Assembly (NCBI GenBank): GCA_003427395.1
Contig: BFEA01000313.1
Location: 1,241,415-1,301,522 of the forward strand
DNA length: 60,108 nucleotides
Reading direction: 5' to 3'
Source of the DNA: Chara braunii
Lineage: Eukaryota > Streptophyta > Charophyceae > Charales > Characeae
Within the stretch, counting starts at the first letter, position 1. Each line of letters starts with the position of its first letter. Shown one piece after another: positions 42,959 to 54,150 of the stretch. Under the pieces are notes generated by a model. It saw only the letters and a list, made by a program, of their open reading frames with translations, ran no database searches and was not told the DNA's origin. Position numbers and translations under genes: made by a program.

Positions 42959-45069
42959 GCGATGTCCCCTTCGCGCACCGATCCATGGTCAGTAGGAATA
43001 GACAGACAGGGAGGAGAAGTGGGGTGGGACGAAATAGTTAGCTTGTCGGGGTTCTTTTTGTCTTTTCCCACTCTTTTCTCGGGTCCTTTTTCAAGTTTCC
43101 GCCCCTTGGGGCGGGGGGGGGGTGGAGGGGTCGAGGTTTTGTTTCGGGTTTCCTTTGAATTGCAAGACGTCCCTAAGCTCAATAATGTCTTTGTAACGAG
43201 CGCGTAACACTCTCTGTGCATCAACGTTCGTCTCACAACTGTATCTCTTTTTCACTGGAACTTCCCAAATACCCAAGAACTTCCCCACAACCTCCCGTAT
43301 CGTTCCACAAAAGAGAGGATGACGCGCACCTCACCCTCCCCAGGGACCGAGGTAAGAGGACGATTTTGGCGACGAATGTCACAAGGATCATCCACCATGG
43401 CTTCCTTCAGGTGTCAGCTAGCAACATGTCAAGGGTTTTAGGCAGCTCGATGTCTCTTTATTTCTTTCTTTCTGCATCAAGTTGCCTAGCGTTGCCCCCT
43501 TTGGGGGGGTCCGTCAGTAGACATGTCTTGCAACTAGTCTTTCATTGTATGTTATTTCTTGCTCTCGACAATGTCTTGAAGGCTGCATTCGTAATCTCAA
43601 ATCTGTCTTCCCATTTCATCAAGAAACCATTTTCAAGCAGGCACCATCCTGATTTCGTCTCATTCATTACTCTTAGGACGCTTTCAGTACAAATTCTCCT
43701 CTCCCAGGGCTCAGGCATAGCCATCCTGCCAATTCTGCATGCATATCACCCTTTTGCCAATCCTTGCCTTTTCCCTTGGTTAGATTTCCATGTGCAATAC
43801 TCAGTTCATCCATTGGACACTCCTTTTCTAGGCACCTTGTCAGGCTCTTCTTTTCAAGTTCATGCAGACCAATCACACATCCATACCTCAGCTTACCAGT
43901 TCATTCAAATTCAATCATACCAACCCTTCCTCAAGCTCATACCAATTACTTGCTCAAGTCTCTTCTGCTCGGGCATCTTGCTAGGCCCCTTTTCTCAGGC
44001 TCATGCAAAATCGATTACAAATCTTTTTCTATTCTGGGCGTCTTGCCAGATTCTCTTTTCCCAGGCTCATGCAAACTAGTCACAAGTCTTTTTTTTCCAT
44101 GCGTATTCTTCGGTAGATGGCACGCCTTCCCCCCACTCAAAACGCGATGTCCCCATCGCGCGACTGGTCCTCACTCGGAGGCACGAGACCTTTGGCCCAC
44201 CAACCGCAAGTCAAGGACACAAGCCCATCCGCTTCACAAAAGGAAGTGTTCAGTTCCTCCCCAGCGGACAACCCCTCATCCTTCTACTCGGTCCGACCTT
44301 TGTTCTCTTACGTGGCGAGCACCAATACTGAGGTTCCTTCTCACGTCTGTCAGGTAGGTCCAATCCAAGCCCGCCAGGGCCTCGTCTAGCTGTAAGAGCG
44401 TTCCTCACGAATCGTTCCTCCCGAGTGGTGATTTTATGGATTCCGGCCTCTTTCTTTCAAGAAAGTTGGGGCTCTCAATTATCCGCGAGTGCAGTTACGA
44501 AGACCTCGCAATTAGTCCCGAAGCGGTTGTAATGCTCCGGCGGGGCGGTGTCAATGCCCCGTGGTGGCCGCGGACTCCACCCGGTACTCCGCCAAGCCTC
44601 TCCCCTTGGACAGTGCCGCCCAACTTAGTGCGGGCAGCCGTGGTCCGGCCCAAACGGCCATGCCACCCCTCTATGACATGGCATGTAGTTGGAGAGTACC
44701 AAAATAGACTAGATGAGAATGACTTTCCTGCCCATTTGGCTCTCTCGCCCTTTGACGTTTAGGCATTTAACAGGAGGCGCAGTTGGAACTCCCCGACTAG
44801 AGCTCATTGTCGGAGGTGGTTCCGGACGTCCCGCACCGATCCAAGTGGTAGGTGCCTTAGTCCTTTAACCCTCATCCTCTTTCAAGAGGAACAGGTCGCG
44901 CTGAGACTTTTTCCCTCAAAGAGATAGAGGTCTTGGGGTCACGGTGCATGCACCGATATCCCCCTCTTGCTGAGGCCAAAGACTAGAAGAAAAGAGAAAT
45001 CCATTTCAATGCCATTTCCAAATCCATTTCAAGTTGCCTCGGGTCCCCTGTTTATGCAATGCAATTTCC

Positions 45070-45290
45070 AATTCTCAATCCAATTCCAATGCTCAGTCTC
45101 ATTCCCATACTCAATCTCGTTCCAATGCTCAATCCAATTCCAAGGCTCAATCCAATTCCAATGCTCAATCCAATATCTCTTCCAAGGCTGAGTCCAATAT
45201 CCTTTCCAAGGCTGAGTTCTTCCAATCTCTTTTCCAAAGCTCAGCTCTTCCAATTTCTTTTCCAAAGCTCCGTTTTTCCAATTCCATGCA
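45070..45290. repeat. About 18-base minisatellite
   Basis: Roughly ten diverged copies of ccaattccaatgctcaat and ttccaaggctgagtccaat types. Its minus strand reads as Trp/Ile/Glu/Asn repeats, which I take as a by-product. Confidence 0.85.
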
Positions 45291-45357
45291 TCACAAGCAG
45301 CCATGCAAAGGGACCCCAGTGCCAATTCCAAAGAATGACCCTTGTAAGGGGCCATTC

Positions 45358-45549
45358 CGAACAACCTGGTTAGGGTCGTTCTTTCCATTTCCAAGTCGAA
45401 CAGCCTGGTTAGGCCCATTCTTATCCATTGCAATCAGACAGCCTGGTTAGGACCATCCTTATCCATTTCAATTGGGCAGCCTAATTAGGGTCATCCTTGT
45501 CAATTTCAATTGAACAGCCTGGTTAGGGTCACCCCTGTCCATTGCAATG
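45358..45549. repeat. 38-base minisatellite, five copies
   Basis: Units begin with (a/g)acagcctggttagg and continue with ccatcctta-tccatttcaatt. Only a few changes per copy. Confidence 0.9.
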
Positions 45550-46504
45550 TTAGCGCCCGAGGGGGTGGGCCTCGAGGACACGGATCCTATCTCGTCTTGG
45601 GGGTTAGAAGGCGGCCATCGTCTTGGGTTTTAACGCATGCTTCTTCCTTTTCCTCATGCCTTTTGTCATTCTTACATCCATCCATACATCCGACTTAGCG
45701 TCTAGTACTCAAGTTGAGGCTCGCGGCCCCAAGCAGCACTAGCCCGCCCGGCCGTTCAACCATTACAAGGGGCTGCTGGACCATTTCGATGTTTCCCTGC
45801 CACTTTCCTGACTTCTCATATCCTCCCAATGCTGTGGACTTGTCTGAGATAGGTTGGGTTAGGCTCCTAGGGAAGAGGATATCTCTTTACCCATAGGTCC
45901 CCTAACCTCTCACAAGGACTCATGCAACGACTCATTCAATCATGGATACACAATTCAAAGGAAAGACTTTCGCCATGAGTGTTTCTTCCAACATTGAAGA
46001 GTTCACATGCCCTGCCCATTTCCTCGAGACAAAGTCAATCAACCCCCAATCCCTTTCTTACTACCAAAAAAACTCATATTTCGCATACGGAGCGAGTACT
46101 TATACAAAGTAACTCTGGTCACCCACCCTCTACTAGTTTCCTTAATCCAAAAAAGTAGTTTCATCCCAGTCCTTACAAGGAAAAACAAGGAGACAGAGTT
46201 CGAATGCAAAGACAACATTACAGACTCGTCTCGTCTAGATCCCCGCTGTTTCCCCTTTTTCTTTTCCCTTAATCTACCCGACCATCCAGAGTTTTATTCT
46301 AAGCGCAGAAACCCTCATGCCTTTCCCTGAAGAAACAACCATTCGTTACAAAGTAGCACTCACTACCCAGTCCTTGTTCACTTCAAGCTTAGAAAATTCA
46401 TTCATAAAAAGATTTTGAATGCGAAGTCCAAAATGGCAGCTCCGACTGCCCAGGCACCAAACCCTCCCAACTTCTAGCTATTCCCCATTACGGTTGTTGT
46501 GCCT

Positions 46505-47278
46505 CTATCGACCAGGTGGCCTGCGTTGAGTCTCCCTCCTTGCGTGATCCTCCATTTCCTGCTCCATTTGCCTCTTTATTCCTTGCAACTGGAGGAGTGT
46601 CTGTTCTGTGAAGAAGGCTGTTGGGGATAGATCCTCTCCTCTGACCAACTTTTCCCTTGCCTTCATAATCCACTGATATCGCAAGATAGTGCCCCATTGA
46701 TCAAACCAATCGCTGAACTCAAGTCCGAACTCTTCTATCCATTTGTCCTTTTTCTCACCCGACTGCTCCCCTCTTCCCCGTTCTTCCCTCATGGGCGTTG
46801 TTACCTCATTTTCCTCCTCGTCGCTGGTGAGGTCGATAAACTCCACGGGCACGTCCTCCTCCAGCCTTGGCCTTTTCCCTGGGTGCCTCTCTTCCTCACT
46901 GCTGGTGTCACTTTCCGATGGGAGGACTATTGGCTCCCCCTCCCTTGGTGGTGAAGGTCCCCTAGTCCCTTGCTTTCTCCCCCCCCTGTTCACAACCAGG
47001 TTGTGATCAAACCCCACGTACAATTTCCTTTTCCTGGAGCTCGATTCTCCAGCCTGCCTCGACGACTGTCCCTCAGTAGGCCTATTAATGGCGTTGCCGT
47101 CGTTTTCATTTCCAAATTCCATTTTTTTTGTTTGCTGTTTGCTCCCTGCCTGGTCCTGTTTATGCATAACAATCACCACAACCCTCCCCCATACACTCAC
47201 ATTCCTTCCCATCCCCATTTGCAGATTTGCCGGCCTTCTCAGAACCTTTGCTTGCCCTCGCGCGGTTGGTGATTCCAT
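46505..47278 (-). CDS. Element G 3' accessory ORF with SUMO-interaction-like motif
   Basis: An uninterrupted 257-residue ORF lies about 310 bases behind integrase. It is very hydrophilic and probably disordered over residues 50-180. Visible motifs: basic SRKRK (81-85) and GKRPRL (134-139), resembling a bipartite nuclear signal, then VEFIDLTSDEEENE (145-158). The latter has the form of a SUMO-interacting motif (hydrophobic core IDLT with acidic tail). The C-terminal 80 residues are helical and Trp/aromatic-rich (WIEEFGLEFSDWFDQW). Met53 is an alternative start, since residues 1-52 look less coding-like. A role in nuclear entry or host SUMO contact is inference. It is intact although pol is broken. 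Confidence 0.5.
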   Translation of the reverse strand: MESPTARGQAKVLRRPANLQMGMGRNVSVWGRVVVIVMHKQDQAGSKQQTKKMEFGNENDGNAINRPTEGQSSRQAGESSSRKRKLYVGFDHNLVVNRGGRKQGTRGPSPPREGEPIVLPSESDTSSEEERHPGKRPRLEEDVPVEFIDLTSDEEENEVTTPMREERGRGEQSGEKKDKWIEEFGLEFSDWFDQWGTILRYQWIMKAREKLVRGEDLSPTAFFTEQTLLQLQGIKRQMEQEMEDHARRETQRRPPGR

Positions 47279-47584
47279 CCTCCCTTATCCCCCTAAGCAC
47301 ACTGTCCCCCCCCCCCCACATAGGTACCTCATGTAGGCGATCGAGAATATCCCCCGCAAAAACTTTGTACAGTGTTCCAGCCCATAGATACCTCGTGTAG
47401 ACAGTCCCCAGAGTTGCCCACAAAAACTATAGTACACTGTCCCCAATTCCCAACCTCATGCATACTCAGCCCGGACAGTCTCCCCATGTTTCACAGAAAA
47501 TCAAGTCACACAAACGAACAACCCTTGCGGTCATGATCACTCTCATAGGGAGGCGGTCCAGGATCATAGCCAGTTGTCTACTTT

Positions 47585-48907
47585 TCAAGTTGTGACTTCC
47601 CCTATTTCCCTGTCCTGAGCCTCTTGTAGCCACTGTTCCACCGGATCCCAACTCAAAAATCTGACCAGTCTCTGTCCCGGAAATGACCCTCTTATACTAG
47701 TACCATTAAGATCCTCAAGTTCGAATGTGTTCAGTCCCACTCGCTTAGCAATCCTGTAAGGCCCTTTAAATCTTTTTCCCAGCTGCCCGGACCATGTGCT
47801 TTCAAGCGCCGAGTTCCTAACTAGCACCTTTTCCCCCACCTGGAGCGGCTCCTTCCGAATGTTCTTGATCTGGTCCCACCTTGCTTTATCCCTCATTCGG
47901 CTATCTGTCACACGATTGACTACTTCCTCGAGTGCCTCCTCATTTCTGGCGACCTGCTGACAACGTGCGGTGATTAACTCTTCCGTGCTTAAGTGTGGGT
48001 CGTCATCTAGCCTGTTCCAGGTAGGGACCAAGGCTTCTATCGGAAAATCGATCTCCCTTCTATACCAGAGTTCTGCTGGAATACATCCCGTTGTTCTTTT
48101 TGGAGTCATGTTCTCGGCGAAGACTGCCTGCTTGAGAAACCATGTCCAACTTCCCACATTATTTGCTGCCAATTTTGCAATTGTGTTCTTCAAAGTCCGG
48201 TGACCCCTTTCTACTGGTGCATTTGCCTCAGGATGGTAGGGCTCGGTGATCTTGATCGCCACACACAGTGTCTTAAGCCTGTTCAACAGTTCTTGGTTAA
48301 CAAATTATGTCCCATTGTCTGCTATGAACCTGCGCACGAAGGGATGTCTTAGGTAGAAATCTTCCACCCAGTCGGCCACTGCTTTCCCCGTCTTCTTCTT
48401 GAGGGCAACGACCTCTACATAACCACTGAGATTATCCCTTGCATCCAAGATGTATCTAAACCCATCCGTTGATACGGGCATAACCGCAAGATCGAGGTGA
48501 ACAAGGTGTCCAGGTCCCAGTACCCGAGTGGGTCTAAGGGGTTCGTAAACCCGTACAGAGCTCCTCTCTTGACGTATTAGACACGTCTGACAGTACGTCG
48601 CGACCATGCCTACCATCCCTGGCCAGAAGTACAGGGGCACAATCTTTGCAAGCGTCCCCTTAGACGACCGGTGACCTCCAGCTAGCCCATCATGCATTGC
48701 CTGAATTACGTCCAGTTGCCTAGACCTTCCACACACGACTCGTCTAGGCATCATTCCTTCCTCTTTCTTGAATAGATAACCGTTTCTTACGGCATACTTC
48801 CCAGGTTCCTCCCTAGCCTTCAGACTGACTTCCATAGGCTGTTTGTTCCCTATGAGCAGCAGACTGATTTCTCTAAAGACGCCCTCATACATATGTATGA
48901 GGCTCAT
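47585..48907 (-). pseudogene. Element G integrase
   Basis: Zinc domain: HDGLAGGHRS, then CQTCLIRQ. Core: first Asp in HLDLAVMP, second in FIADNGT, Glu in ANAPVERGHRTL. A TAA (48305-48307) stands directly after DNGT, in the place where this family has Glu, so the core is cut at the second catalytic residue. The C-terminal region (GEKVLVRNSA, KRFKGPYRIAKR) is intact to 47585. The frame joins the RNase H frame through a 19-base duplication at 48884-48920. Confidence 0.85.
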
Positions 48908-48920
48908 ACATATGTATGAG
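48884..48920. repeat. Tandem duplicated 18-base palindrome that breaks pol
   Basis: ctcatacatatgtatgag, a perfect palindrome, occurs at 48884-48901 and again at 48903-48920, a 19-base period. Because 19 is not a multiple of three, the pol frame shifts and stops a few codons later. Both the frame before it and the frame after it read LIHMYE at this place, which shows one copy is extra. Confidence 0.9.
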
Positions 48921-50933
48921 GAAGAACTCTTGTTCCCTCTGATCGGTACCTTGCTCCTCTCGGGTCTGGTTGACTAGGTACTGGCACTCCTTCCGTATCC
49001 AGGTTTCGGCCAACGTCATCACGGCGTCCCGTCCCCCCTCTCCGACCATTGCCATCAGCTCCTCTCTGGCCCCTACCTCTGCTCCCCACGAGTCCTTTTC
49101 CTCTTTACGCCTGACCGTGGTCACTGGTCCTTCCCTGAGTTCTGCAACTATTGCAGGTGCACCCTTTTCCAAGGTCTGAATCAGCAACTGACCTGTTGTA
49201 ATCGCTGGGTCTGCCATCTCATTATCCGCAACAAGGGTCCCTCCTTCGTATTCCAGGAAGGAGTCAATTGGTTTCGCGTCCTCTACTCCTTCTGGCGTGG
49301 TACATACCCTACTCAGGCCATCTGCCCTATTTCGAAGCCCTGCAATTCGCTCGACCTTATAGTCGAATTGCCATGTGAAGCCTATCCATCTGCCAACGGT
49401 CGGATCTACAGGCTTGTAGTTCTTTAGGGCCCCGACAACGTTGGTGGGATCGATCCTTAGGATAAATCGCCTCCCAAACAGGTATGCCTGGAAGGTCTTA
49501 AGGCAATGTAAGATCGCTAAGACCTCCTTCTTGAACTGCGAGTACCGCCGTTCTGCCGAATTCAGGGTTCTGCTTTCAAATCTGATTGGTCTTTCTTTGC
49601 CCTCCTCACTTCTCTGTATCAATACTCCTCCAACTGCCAGCGGTCCCCTGTCTGTTTCTAGGATGAAGGGCCGTCCTACCTCGTCATTGAAACAGGGTGC
49701 TGCTAGAGTGACCTGATCGGACGACAGGATGTCTTTCAGAGTTTGGGCTGCCGCTTCCCTATCCTCGGTCCAATCCATAGTGCCACCTTCCCTAATCATG
49801 GCGCGGATAGGCTCTGCTATCTTTGCGAATCCTTTGATGACGATCCTCCAGAACCCCACCACCCCTAGGAAGGCTCGTACTTCCGTCGTGGTGCGCAGGG
49901 GTGTCGGCCACTGGGAGATCTTATCAGTCTTTGCTGGATCGGGTCTCCTCCCGCAAGCTCCACAACGAAATCCCAGTATGATTACTTCCGGGACGGCCAG
50001 GATGCTTTTGGGTCCGCTTGCAGTAATGTTGTAAACTAGGAATCGCTGGAGTAGGTCCTTAATATCCTGCAAGTGGTCCCAAACGAACTTCCGCACTCCT
50101 GGTTGTACCTCTGTCTCATCCTTGTATCTTGTGCCTTTCACGGGATTATCATCTATGTAAGGTTCACACTTTTCCGGAAACATATCCCCTGCGACGGCGA
50201 GCATCCTCCTTTGAGCCTCTGCTACCGTATTTGTGAAGCCCATAGGGATCACCTGCATCTGCAGTTGTCCTACGGGGGTGTGCATATACGGTCTATCCCT
50301 CGCATCGAGCGGCAACTGATCATATCCTCAGTACATGTCTACCAGGGAGTAAATGCTCCGCCCCGCATGAGATTCCGCCAACAAATCGGCCTGTGGAAGC
50401 GAACCTGCGTCCCTAATTGTTACCACATTGAGCTTCTGCAGGTCCTTGATCCACCTGAGCGTCTTATTGGGCTTCCTGAACACGAACCACTTGTTCGCGT
50501 AGGGGAATGCGGTGGGTTCAGCCACGAAGGAATCTATCTTGGCTCTAAGCAGGTTGGTGACCTCCGCTGCTATCCCAAACTCATAGGCAGACCCTTTATC
50601 ATTCCAACACTCGTGCTGTACGTTGTGGATCCTGACAGGGGGAACTAACTTTGCGTCCAATCGCCTTTTCTGGTGATCATTGAAAGCGAAAGCTAAATGG
50701 AACTCCTGACACGCCTTTCTTATCAACTGAGTTTCTTCCGCTGTTAGGAATCCTTCGACTCCTATTTTCATGGTATCTGCTACGTCATCTGGTATGTGAT
50801 GCCCTTCCTTTGCCTGTCTCTCCCTTATAACCCGCAGGATCTCCTCCTCTTTTTCCATGGCCTCTTCCCTCGATGTTTCTACTAGGATCGAGACCGGCTT
50901 GGCCTTCTTTCCTACGGGTTTGTACTTTCGCAC
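48885..50933 (-). pseudogene. Element G reverse transcriptase and RNase H
   Basis: RT N-terminal part in frame 50933-50328: FPYANKWFVFRKPN, TLRWIKDLQKLN, and SLVDMY with the first catalytic Asp. A TGA (50328-50330) follows in the place of the usual S-G-Y-D-Q motif. The second part (50315-48885) has YMHTPVGQLQMQVIPMGFTN, the catalytic YIDD (in CEPYIDDNPVKG), ETEVQPGVRKFVWDH and LGVVGFWR. RNase H: ILETDRGPLAVGG and RIDPTNVVGAL. The YIDD box and PGVRKF segment differ clearly from elements B, D, E and F and resemble, to my memory, a Ty3/gypsy group best known from fungi. Confidence 0.85.
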
Positions 50934-51780
50934 ACTGCCTTCTGGGATCGTTCTCCTAAAAAATGAACGGTCGGGGTTGGCCTTGCTACCTCCATGATGC
51001 GAGCCTGGATGCTAACTATCTTTCCTTTCAAGCAGTAGCCTTTTCGGACCTCATCCTCAAACTTAGCAAGCGCTGTTGGGTCCACCCCCACTTTGTGGTA
51101 CCTGATTCCCTTAACAAGATGCAACAAGTCTGGGATTTCGAGTGCTAGCTCGGGAGTCTCGTTACGACCTTCCTTTGGCTTGGGCAGGCTGGCCCCGAGT
51201 TCGACTTCCAGCTCCTTCTCCGCCACCATAACCCCCAGGGGCTCGTCCTCTGGCCTCCTTTTTTTTACGGGCAGGCCCACTTGATCCATTCCTTTTTGCT
51301 AAAAGCCTCCTCGATCATAATTTCTACCCTCTCCCTCATGCCTTCCATTCGTGCGAATGCCCCCTTCCGCGCACTTTCTTCAAATGTTGGAGACCAGGTT
51401 GCCAATTTGCCCTTTGGAGGGTCCCCTACGGTTCCAAGAAGTCGGAGGAGTTCCCCGCGGCCGGTCACTGGGCCCTCTATGTCTACCATGTATGTGCCGT
51501 CGTGCAGATGCATTCGTATCATTTCCACATTGGCGCACCACGGTCTCCCGAGGATTACGTCGTGATACATTTCTTCCATCACGGTCATCCGCTGAAAGGA
51601 CCAGATGGATTCCCGGATTCCCGCCCTGACTGCACATTTCGTGACATACCCTGTGAAAGGAATTTCGCCGCCGGCTCCCCGAATACTCCCTACTACCTCC
51701 TTGTTTACTGTGCACCCCGTGACCGTTGCGAAATCTCGTCATATGAGGGTGATTTCTGCTCCGCCGTCCACTAACGCGTC
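50912..51780 (-). pseudogene. Element G protease
   Basis: The active site reads DALVDGGAEITLI (D-G-G in place of D-S/T-G), followed by an in-frame TGA near 51739, then RDFATVTGC and YHDVILGRPWC (the second retropepsin hallmark). A linker to RT (51289-50912) is in another frame; a frame change lies near an A-run at about 51262. Confidence 0.75.
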
Positions 51781-54150
51781 AGTGTGGTGAGATCCAATTC
51801 GAACTTTCAGTTTCCCTACTGGTAATGCATGAAAACTAAGCTTTGTCCCGGGCGGTGCTCTCATGACTTCGCCACCTTCACGATCCGGTAGGCTTAGGCG
51901 GATGTCCGCAAAGGCTTTTTCCAAATCTCCCAGACCCCCTGGAATGCTTTGGAGGTTAGAGACTCCTTGTGGCGCCTCGGCCTCTTCCGTCTCCTGCTCT
52001 TGCAGTTCCGGAGTCTCCTCTATCTCTATGCGCTTACGCGTTAGCAACTGCCTGAGTCCTTTAAGCAACCTCGGGCTGGCTTGCAACATGGTCTGAAAGG
52101 ACACGGATACCATGGTACCCAGTAGCTTACTCAAGGTGCCATCGATTTCTGGCGAAGTCAAGGTCGGGATTTGATGCCTGAACTTCTTTTTTGCTGCCAT
52201 GGCCTTGTCTACCGGTTCTTCTTCCCTTACCTTCCCATAAACCTTCTCTTGTTCCCCGGCTTCGGCCTCTTGCTGGCCTGCGCTAGTCCCTGCAAGTTCT
52301 TCCATTACCGTATCCTGAATAAGCTTCTTTTCTGCGCCGGCCTGACTAGTGGTGATGTTTACCCTATCCTGGTTATTGCCTTCTAAGATAAAATTGGCCT
52401 GTGGTCCCCGTCCCCTTGGTTGATCCCAGACAATCTCGGCTATCGGCTCCGCTTCTACGGCAGCTATCTCTAAGTTGTTTAGGAGAATGACGGCTCGCCG
52501 CATCCCCCCTGGCGAGTTCCAATTTACACGCTTCCCCCGGGGTCCGAGGATCTCGCCTTTGAGGGACCTGCTACACCTCTGCCACTCAATATCGTGATTA
52601 AGTCTCGGACAGGCCCGTACGAAATCCCCGATCATGGTGCAATACTTGCATTGTTCGTTGGCCGGGTCCCTCCTGCCAAATCCCCGGTTTGCTACAGCTG
52701 CCGGAACCACGGCCTCTTAGGGCGGGAGGGCGGGTCTGGACACTTGCGCCTGCATTACAAACAGCGCATTTTCCATTCTTTCCATCTTGTTGTCAACCCC
52801 ATGCACTCGTTCGTGCAGGCTCTCTATCCCCTTCTTGACCTTCTCCCCCGTTTTCCCGGTCAGGTCTATAACCTCCCCTTCCTTAAGTAGGGCCAGGGTC
52901 TCAGTTACCACTGTCTTTTCCGCAAGGTCTGTTACGGTGTTGAAGTCCACATCTCTCATGTACTCGAACTTACTGGTTTGCTGGTATGCTGACAAAATCT
53001 TATCCTTATCGAACTCGGAGAACTGCCTGAGGAAGTATGCGGTCCGTTACCCCGGGAATTCGTAGAGCCACTAACGTAAATGCCCTTAGGAAATCGTTGT
53101 AAGTGGCATAGTTTTTCCTCTGGACTGCGGCTAATTCGGCCTCTGTTGCCATTTTTTCTGCCTTCAGGTATTTCCTCATCATCTCATTCCTGGTTTCTTT
53201 CCAGGATCCACTGGAGGCGACGATGGCCATAATGTCCCTTCCCAAGCTTAGCGACACGTGCTGCCCTAGGTGCTCCATCTTTTCCTCTTCCGTTCATTTC
53301 AGTAAGGCTGCTAGGTTCTCATAATCTATTAGAAACTCCGCAATGTTGGCCCCATCGAATGTGAGTTTCTTCTTTGCATCTGTGAGATATCCCTGGTTCT
53401 TGTTTAGTGTCCTGGTGAGGGTGGCGACTATCCTCTTAAGACCATCTTCGGAGCTACCTGCTTCTCCGGCTGCATTGGTCCCTTCCCCTTCCTTGCTTTC
53501 CCTCCGCTTTTCCCTGGTTTTCGGCGTTCCTTCTGGGTCAAACCATCCTAGCACTCTTTTCCTAAGGCTCCAAAGTCCGTCACACGCCCCTGTTACTTTC
53601 GACGTGGCGGGCAATCTGCTAGTGCCGCTGTTGATGGCGGGTGGGGTCATAGCGTTTTCCGTCCCTTCCGCCGGGGGGTCGTCCTTGTCCTTCCCCTTCT
53701 TGCTAGGCGTTCCCTTGTGGCTATTATCCTTTCCTTCATACCTGGCCTCGTCCTGACTAGTCCTTCGCCCCTCTCGCGACCCTGCGCCTTGGGGGTCCCC
53801 CTCATTCCCGACCATCATCTGCTCGATAAGCCTTGCCTTAAACTCTGCAGTGCGCTTTTCTATCTCGGCCAGTTTACAACGGGTATCCGCGACTTTCGTT
53901 TTTTTAGGGGTGGTTCCTGCTGAGTGCCGAGGGCTCGTTCTCATATCGCTTCCCCCTTCCCTGTTTTTCTGAGATCCCCTTTTGCTACCCCCAGCTTTCC
54001 CGGAGCTTTCTCCTGTTGAGAGGTCCTTCCCTTCTTCTCGGGTTCCCTCCAGTTTGGCTGACTCTCAATCTCTTGCCGATCCTTCGTTTCGTTCCCCATC
54101 CCCATTCGCACCCTGGTTCCCCTTGCTCTGCTGATCCTGGATTTCTTCCT
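51780..54150 (-). pseudogene. Element G gag
   Basis: Order: a charged disordered N-terminus (to about 53450), the capsid-like region (KKLTFDGANIAEFLIDYE, HLGQHVSLSLGRDIMAIV, then FLRQFSEFD in another frame), and a coiled coil. The zinc knuckle is CKYCTMIGDFVRAC, with Asp where the knuckle normally has His. Breaks: TGA at 53294-53296, a frame change near 53045, TAA at 52717-52719. A further stop is at about 54068. It continues into protease in one frame, suggesting a single Gag-Pol reading frame originally. Confidence 0.75.

Larger units (their letters stand above)
42959..46504 (-). other. Element G 3' untranslated tail with tandem repeats
   Basis: No supported gene in about 3.5 kb. At 44130-44155 lies a second polypurine-like run beside a perfect inverted repeat (cgcgatg, tccc, catcgcg). 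An approximately 18-base repeat (ccaattccaatgctcaat) fills about 45070-45290. Five copies of a 38-base repeat (acagcctggttagg...) fill about 45358-45549. ORFs over these repeats are low-complexity. Confidence 0.6.

Noticed and set aside
45029-45433. 134-codon minus ORF with Trp/Ile/Glu repeats
   Set aside because: It is the translation of the 18-base minisatellite and has no coding-like feature outside it.
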